Below the pieces are notes generated by a model. The model was not told the DNA's origin. It was given only the letters and a program-made list of their open reading frames with translations, and ran no database searches. Both the position numbers and the translations under genes were made by a program. A stretch of 64,000 bases of DNA from an uncultured Clostridia bacterium (GTDB lineage: Bacteria > Bacillota > Clostridia > RUG12999): NCBI GenBank assembly GCA_934792465.1, contig CAKVOK010000001.1, positions 1 to 64,000 of the forward strand, given 5' to 3'. Numbering within the stretch: position 1 is the stretch's first letter; each line of letters starts with the position of its first letter. Shown here one piece after another: positions 60,047 through 64,000 of this stretch.

Positions 60047-60214
60047 TTATTGTGTGATGTCCCAGTCTGAATTCCAGTTTGCCGTTCCTGCGGAAACAGC
60101 CTTTATGCCTGCCGGTTTTGTGAAACCGGAAGTCGGTGTTTCACCGCTTGTTTGGATAATATCTTCAAAATCGAGCGTTATAAATTCAGCTGAGGGTTTT
60201 GTATAGCTTTTCAT
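60047..60214 (-). CDS. 55-residue peptide, candidate precursor
   Basis: Small gene with a clear GGAGG site seven bases before ATG 60214 and a TAA at 60047-60049. The peptide opens MKSYTKPSAEFITLDFEDII, continues QTSGETPTSGFTKPAGIKAV, and ends SAGTANWNSDWDITQ. It has no signal peptide, no cysteine, an acidic leader-like first half with an EDIIQTSG boundary, and a Thr/Ser/Gly-rich second half with two tryptophans. Short peptides of the KPxxE...EDIIxTSG form seem familiar from clostridial genomes, but I cannot confirm this. Neighbours (HprK-like ATPase, S26-like peptidase) fit a modified or exported peptide. Confidence 0.75.
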   Translation of the reverse strand: MKSYTKPSAEFITLDFEDIIQTSGETPTSGFTKPAGIKAVSAGTANWNSDWDITQ

Positions 60215-60234
60215 GTTTTATTACCTCCGATTTA

Positions 60235-62421
60235 TTATTCGGCAATATAGCCGTTTACCGTAGCTGTTTTGGATACTGATACAGCCGAACCGTATTCTGT
60301 GTCTATATAAGATACGCCGAGGATTGTTCTGTCAAGCTCGGTTGACGGAATTTCCATAAGGTCTGCGGCAAATGTATCTCCGCTGAGATTGCTGTTTTCG
60401 ATTATCAGCTTTTTATCCGGTGCTGTATCGAAAATATCAGCCGGAATAAGCCATGTTCCGAATGTTGTAACGGCTGTGTCTGCGGGAACGGAAACTTTTG
60501 TTATGAAACGCAGGTTTCCTTTTCCGCTCTCGCCGATGTATGCGTCTGCGTCCGAGATTTCAACGGACGGAAGATTGTTTACGATTTCGCTGTTTGCAAG
60601 TAATATTGTTGATGTTCCCTGAAGTGAGCAGTCATGCTTGCTGTCGCCGTACTTAATGTACAAATCGGCATATGCTGCGTATGCGTAAAAAATGTTGCCG
60701 GCTTTATTTGCAAAATACAGACCTTTAACCTTTGTGCCGTTCTTAGCGCATGTAGCTGCGCTTTCGTCACAGCCGGAAACAACCGTGTCAAGCTCTATGT
60801 AATTGCTGTCGGGCTTTGTTTTCTCAAATGTTATACCGGAAACCTTGCAGCTGCTTAAGTTTATGTTACCCTGCATATTTGCAACAAGACCGGCAACATT
60901 ATACATACCTTTTAATGTTACATTATTCACCGTACAATCTCTCAATGTGATGTTTGAGTCCTTTCCGACCGACATTCCGACGATAGCGCTGACTTTGCCG
61001 CTGCCGGATATTGTACAGTTTGTTACGTTGATCTTTTCGAATGTTGAACTTCCGAGGCTGTAGCCGCATACGGCAGCAGTTATATTAGCTGTTGTGTTTT
61101 CTCCGTTTACATAGTTGGAAGCACCCGTAACGTTAAGGTTTTTAATTGTAGCCGAATTAATACGTCCGAACAATGCGCTGCCGAAATATGTATATATTTT
61201 TTCATAGTTTGTGTTGTTGCTTGCCGATATAAGCGTATATGTTGAACGGTAATTTAAAATTGTTTTGTCGTTTCCGTCAAACGTCCCTTTAAATGCAATT
61301 GCACCGTTGTCGCCCTTGCCTATAGGATCCCAAATTTCGTTTCCTAAGTCGATGTCGGCAGCAAGCCGAACGAATTTGCCTGCATAGTTATTTCCGAAAT
61401 TTACACTGTCACGGAATGTTCTTAAATCTTCTGCATTGTTAATGATATACGGGTCTGTTTCAGTACCGCTGCCGTTTTCCAAAACAGGAATGTTATATGA
61501 ACGTTCAGCATTGGCAAGTAAATATTCTCCGTCTTTTAATTTACAATCGTGTGAGGAATGACCGTATTTATCATATAATTCAGAATATGTAACGCAGTAA
61601 TAATATGTACCGATAGGGACAATTCCCAATGTACCCTTAATTTTTGTTCCGTTGCCGAGACAATATTGATTATTATCTGTACATGCGATTTCTGTATCAA
61701 CATCTACATATCCTTTTATAGTTTTATATGTGGAGGGAATCCAGATATTTCCGAATACATAGCTGTCTGTGAGTTCAATTTCATTTTGGAGAAGCCCGAC
61801 CAAACCGGACACGGCATTAACACCGTATAATTTGCTGTTTTCCGTGCTGCAATTAATCAGTTTTGTTGTTCCGCTTGGATCGGCTGCCATTCCGACAATA
61901 CCGCCGATTTTGCTATATCCGCCAATATAAGAATTTCTTACATGAACATTTTCAAATGTATAGGTGCCGTATACATATCCGGTTACTGCACCTACAACAT
62001 TAGAATCACCTGATATGTTAGCATTGCTCATAATAAGGTTTTTTATACTTCCGCTCATAACGTTTCCGAATAATCCGTACCCGTAGCCCTCCGGGCAACT
62101 GATTTTCAAATTTGAAATTGTTTTGTTATTACCGTCAAATGTACCTTTAAAAGCACTTGTACCTGTTCCTATCGGGGTCCAAGTAACACCGTTCAAATTA
62201 ATATCGGCAGTAAGCTTAACGTATTTACCGCTGTAGTTATTACCGCTGTTGACATCATCTCCGAAGAAAGTGAGATCGTCAACGGATGAAATAAGATACG
62301 GGTCGCTTGCCGTGCCGCTGCCCGCTAAGGCTGTTGTTTCAGCATTTACCGTCATTGCAAGCATTGAAAAAATCATTGTGATTGCAGCGAAAATGCTAAT
62401 GAGTTTTTTGTTTTTTTGCAT
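60235..62421 (-). CDS. Large secreted beta-repeat (GLUG-like) protein with tandem duplication
   Basis: 728 residues. Signal peptide to about TVNAE. Two units of about 290 residues follow, each starting GSGTxxDPYxI.. with YVKLTADINLNG or FVRLAADIDLG, then FKGTFDGNxKTI and ending ADLY/SELYxKYG.S.HDC.L and LLANxE. These are GLUG-like or right-handed beta-helix repeats seen in adhesins. The last 110 residues (GNLRFITKVSVPADTAVT, FGTWLIPADIF) are a separate domain of unknown role. Start is supported by GGAAGGAAG. First gene of the locus. Confidence 0.8.
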   Translation of the reverse strand: MQKNKKLISIFAAITMIFSMLAMTVNAETTALAGSGTASDPYLISSVDDLTFFGDDVNSGNNYSGKYVKLTADINLNGVTWTPIGTGTSAFKGTFDGNNKTISNLKISCPEGYGYGLFGNVMSGSIKNLIMSNANISGDSNVVGAVTGYVYGTYTFENVHVRNSYIGGYSKIGGIVGMAADPSGTTKLINCSTENSKLYGVNAVSGLVGLLQNEIELTDSYVFGNIWIPSTYKTIKGYVDVDTEIACTDNNQYCLGNGTKIKGTLGIVPIGTYYYCVTYSELYDKYGHSSHDCKLKDGEYLLANAERSYNIPVLENGSGTETDPYIINNAEDLRTFRDSVNFGNNYAGKFVRLAADIDLGNEIWDPIGKGDNGAIAFKGTFDGNDKTILNYRSTYTLISASNNTNYEKIYTYFGSALFGRINSATIKNLNVTGASNYVNGENTTANITAAVCGYSLGSSTFEKINVTNCTISGSGKVSAIVGMSVGKDSNITLRDCTVNNVTLKGMYNVAGLVANMQGNINLSSCKVSGITFEKTKPDSNYIELDTVVSGCDESAATCAKNGTKVKGLYFANKAGNIFYAYAAYADLYIKYGDSKHDCSLQGTSTILLANSEIVNNLPSVEISDADAYIGESGKGNLRFITKVSVPADTAVTTFGTWLIPADIFDTAPDKKLIIENSNLSGDTFAADLMEIPSTELDRTILGVSYIDTEYGSAVSVSKTATVNGYIAE

Positions 62422-62514
62422 AAGTTTCTTCCTTCCTTTTTTGTATTCTCCGGAATATAGGTGCACCGTATGTCCGGATTTTTTTCTGCGAAACATCGCA
62501 AATCTACATATACA

Positions 62515-62543
62515 ATTTTATCATACAGCACATTATTTGTCAA
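62515..62543 (-). promoter_or_regulatory. Promoter of the peptide locus
   Basis: Minus strand TTGACA (62543-62538), 17 bases, TAAAAT (62520-62515). Confidence 0.78.
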
Positions 62544-62569
62544 CACTTTTTTGAATTTTATGTATTTTT

Positions 62570-62596
62570 TTGACATAATGCAAACGTTTGTATAAT
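62570..62596 (+). promoter_or_regulatory. LacI-type palindrome within a promoter-like sequence
   Basis: TGCAAACGTTTGTA (62579-62592) has the perfect core CAAACGTTTG with a central CG, typical of LacI/CcpA-family operators. It lies between TTGACA (62570-62575) and TATAAT (62591-62596); their 15-base spacing is short. It could serve the divergent peptide locus or the genes to the right. The rest of 62422-62819 contains only AT-rich sequence and the two promoters listed. Confidence 0.55.
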
Positions 62597-62747
62597 TATA
62601 AACACTCATATTAATTAAATTTGACGAAAAAATATATAACTTAATTTGTATATTTAAAAAAATAATATCCAAACGATTGATAGTGTGGCCGGAGATTGTT
62701 TTTTATATATTTATGAAAATTTTGCGAATTCGGAGGTTAAAAATGTA

Positions 62748-62776
62748 TTGCAAAGTTCAGGGGAAAGTGATATAAT
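62748..62776 (+). promoter_or_regulatory. Promoter of the 56-residue membrane protein
   Basis: TTGCAA (62748-62753), 17 bases, TATAAT (62771-62776). Confidence 0.75.
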
Positions 62777-62819
62777 TATAGTATAAACAGCGTGAAAAAA
62801 TTGAAAAGGGGGTATCTTG

Positions 62820-62990
62820 ATGAATGAATTCAGAACGGTGGTATCGGTCATTCTTATGGTAATTACGGGAATTGTCGGCTTTTTCGTGGGAGGAGCAGCG
62901 TTTGATGAAGCATTAAACGGGGCGATTTTGTTTTCAATGATAACCGGAATTGCTTGTATAATTTATACAATAGACAACAGGGAAGAGTAG
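62820..62990 (+). CDS. Small two-helix membrane protein
   Basis: 56 residues, beginning MNEFRTVVSVILMVITGIVG and containing two hydrophobic stretches (about 6-25 and 33-50) around FDEALNGA; the end is DNREE. The ATG follows AAAAGGGGG by eight bases and a good promoter is 44 bases upstream. I do not recognise the family. It lies between the peptide locus and the kdgA operon, which has its own promoter. Confidence 0.7.
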   Translation: MNEFRTVVSVILMVITGIVGFFVGGAAFDEALNGAILFSMITGIACIIYTIDNREE

Positions 62991-63020
62991 AAGAAAATTT
63001 GAAAATATTTCAAATATGTA

Positions 63021-63049
63021 TTGATTTTTGCATTAATTAGTGGTATACT
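63021..63049 (+). promoter_or_regulatory. Promoter of kdgA-kdgK
   Basis: TTGATT (63021-63026), 17 bases, TATACT (63044-63049). Confidence 0.75.
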
Positions 63050-63088
63050 ATAAAATGTGGTTATTTTATTTTTTAAGGAGAGATAAAA

Positions 63089-63736
63089 ATGGATAAAGAG
63101 CAGATTTTAACAAAAATCACGGATGTCGGCGTTGTTGCCGTTGTACGTGCAAACAGCAGCGAACAGGCAATGAAAATCGCAGACGCTTGCATTGAGGGCG
63201 GGATCCCGGCTATAGAGCTTACTTTTACAGTACCTCATGCGGATAAAGTTATAGCAGACCTTGCGGCAAAATATACTCACGGTGAAATAATTCTCGGCGC
63301 AGGTACGGTTATGGACCCGGAAACGGCAAGAATAGCAATACTTGCAGGTGCGCAGTTTGTAGTAAGCCCGTACTTCAATCCGGAAACCGTAAAGCTTTGC
63401 AACAGATACAGAGTTGCCTGCATGCCGGGTGCAATGACAATCAAAGAAATTGTTTCGGCAATGGAATCGGGTGCGGATATTGTTAAGGTATTCCCCGGAG
63501 ATTTGTTCGGACCTAAGATAATAAAAGACGTAAGAGGACCTATTCCTTATGCGAAACTTATGCCTACGGGCGGCGTCGACGTGTCGAACGTTGCGGATTG
63601 GGTGAAAGCCGGTGCGGTTGCCGTGGGAACAGGCTCAAGTCTTACGAAAGGCGCTGCAACGGGAGATTACAAGGCTGTTGCGGAAAAAGCAAAAGAATTT
63701 GTTGCTGCTGTTAAAGCTGCAAGAGAAAATATATAA
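63089..63736 (+). CDS. kdgA: 2-Dehydro-3-deoxyphosphogluconate aldolase
   Basis: Splits KDPG into pyruvate and glyceraldehyde-3-phosphate. 215 residues, class I aldolase barrel. VVAVVRANSSEQAMKIADAC, the catalytic AIELTF (Glu43), LGAGTVMDPETA, VSPYFNPETV and the Schiff-base lysine in DIVKVFPGD (Lys133) are present. RBS AAGGAGAG. The kinase that makes its substrate follows 25 bases later, so the pair degrades ketodeoxygluconate from pectin, alginate or uronic acids. Confidence 0.94.
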   Translation: MDKEQILTKITDVGVVAVVRANSSEQAMKIADACIEGGIPAIELTFTVPHADKVIADLAAKYTHGEIILGAGTVMDPETARIAILAGAQFVVSPYFNPETVKLCNRYRVACMPGAMTIKEIVSAMESGADIVKVFPGDLFGPKIIKDVRGPIPYAKLMPTGGVDVSNVADWVKAGAVAVGTGSSLTKGAATGDYKAVAEKAKEFVAAVKAARENI

Positions 63737-63761
63737 TTCAACGGGAAAGAGGTAGAATCAA

Positions 63762-64000
63762 ATGGCAAAAAAAGCAGTTACATTCGGAGAAATCATGATG
63801 CGGCTTCAGACTCCGGGTTATCAGAGATACATACAGGCACAGGGTTTTGAACTCGTATACGGCGGCGGTGAAGCAAACGTTGCGGTTTCGCTCGCAAATT
63901 TCGGCATTGACGCAAGTTTTGTTACGAAGCTTCCCGAAAATCCGCTCGGCGACGCTTGCCTTGCAACGCTCCGCAAGCATGGTGTAGATACTTCAAAAAT
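63762..64000 (+). CDS. kdgK: 2-Dehydro-3-deoxygluconokinase, partial at window end
   Basis: The first 79 codons of a PfkB-family sugar kinase. VTFGEIMMRLQTPGYQRYIQ, then YGGGEANVAVSLANFGIDAS and TKLPENPLGDACLATLRKHG match KDG kinase N-termini: GGGEANVA is the substrate-binding loop. It phosphorylates KDG for the aldolase just upstream. The reading frame is open to the window end, so the rest lies outside. Start ATG 63762 follows AGAGGTAG. Confidence 0.88.
   Translation, partial: MAKKAVTFGEIMMRLQTPGYQRYIQAQGFELVYGGGEANVAVSLANFGIDASFVTKLPENPLGDACLATLRKHGVDTSK

Noticed and set aside
1..64000. tRNA, rRNA, CRISPR array, prophage or transposase genes
   Set aside because: No matching sequence pattern was found on reading both strands; short tRNAs could be missed without a covariance search.

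Overview
The window reads as chromosomal DNA from a Clostridia-class member of the Bacillota (Firmicutes). Reasons: a complete spoIIAA-spoIIAB-sigF operon with a Spo0A-type box in front of it, the Gram-positive order rimP-nusA-ylxR-ylxQ-infB-rbfA-nrnA-truB, strong GGAGG ribosome sites, many TTGACA-17-TATAAT promoters, SLH and VanW surface proteins, lipoproteins with LxxC lipoboxes, and clostridial families such as DUF3793, DUF3343 and DUF1667. I see no rRNA, tRNA, CRISPR array, phage or transposase gene. The species cannot be named from this stretch.

Layout. 0.1-2.9 kb: metNIQ methionine importer (minus). 3-7.9 kb: corrinoid adenosyltransferase, ATP-type PEP carboxykinase, then a minus pair of MnmM methyltransferase and VanW/G5 protein. 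8.1-20.2 kb: one long plus-strand run (two-component system, Asp23, DAK2 kinase, RdgB, two HAD phosphatases, a three-part membrane glycosyltransferase, an orphan solute-binding lipoprotein, split ChrA transporter). 20.3-29.1 kb: MBL lipoprotein, half-size EamA protein, and the translation/transcription operon rimP to truB. 29.2-35.2 kb: DeoR regulator divergent from a glycerol-1-phosphate dehydrogenase / phosphatase / GlpABC-like oxidoreductase operon. 35.3-40.9 kb: metal P-type ATPase with a small membrane partner, NUDIX and thioredoxin reductase, then a DUF3793-flavodoxin operon behind paired palindromic operators. 41-48.7 kb: spoIIA, a cysteine-desulfurase/DUF3343 pair, BrnQ, an SLH-anchored binding-protein fusion, MetY. 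48.8-57.8 kb: LysR, EamA, methionine-gamma-lyase-like enzyme, ValS with a small membrane protein, another EamA, SGNH hydrolase, cytidylate-kinase-like protein. 57.9-62.5 kb: a six-gene minus-strand locus containing a 55-residue peptide. 62.8-64 kb: a small membrane protein and the start of a KDG aldolase/kinase operon.

Two things stand out. First, a structured leader occurs immediately before metQ, nusA and spoIIAB: a variable stem whose loop is complementary to the loop of a conserved GCCG/CGGC hairpin that abuts the Shine-Dalgarno sequence. The first stem is made of different bases in the spoIIAB copy while pairing and loop-loop complementarity are kept; two weaker copies precede the LysR and cytidylate-kinase-like genes. 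All five lie between co-directional genes. Second, the 58-62.4 kb locus joins a short peptide gene (with its own GGAGG site and a GC-rich hairpin after it) to an HPr-kinase-like ATPase, an S24/S26-type peptidase, a membrane protein, a copper-amine-oxidase-N-like secreted protein and a large duplicated beta-repeat secreted protein. It looks like an uncharacterised peptide maturation or export system.

Sulfur and methionine themes recur (metNIQ, MetY, methionine-gamma-lyase-like enzyme, cysteine desulfurase/DUF3343). A MITE-like family with GGCTTTA ends is present in four copies, two about 240-255 bp long and two about 52 bp long that look like internally deleted forms.
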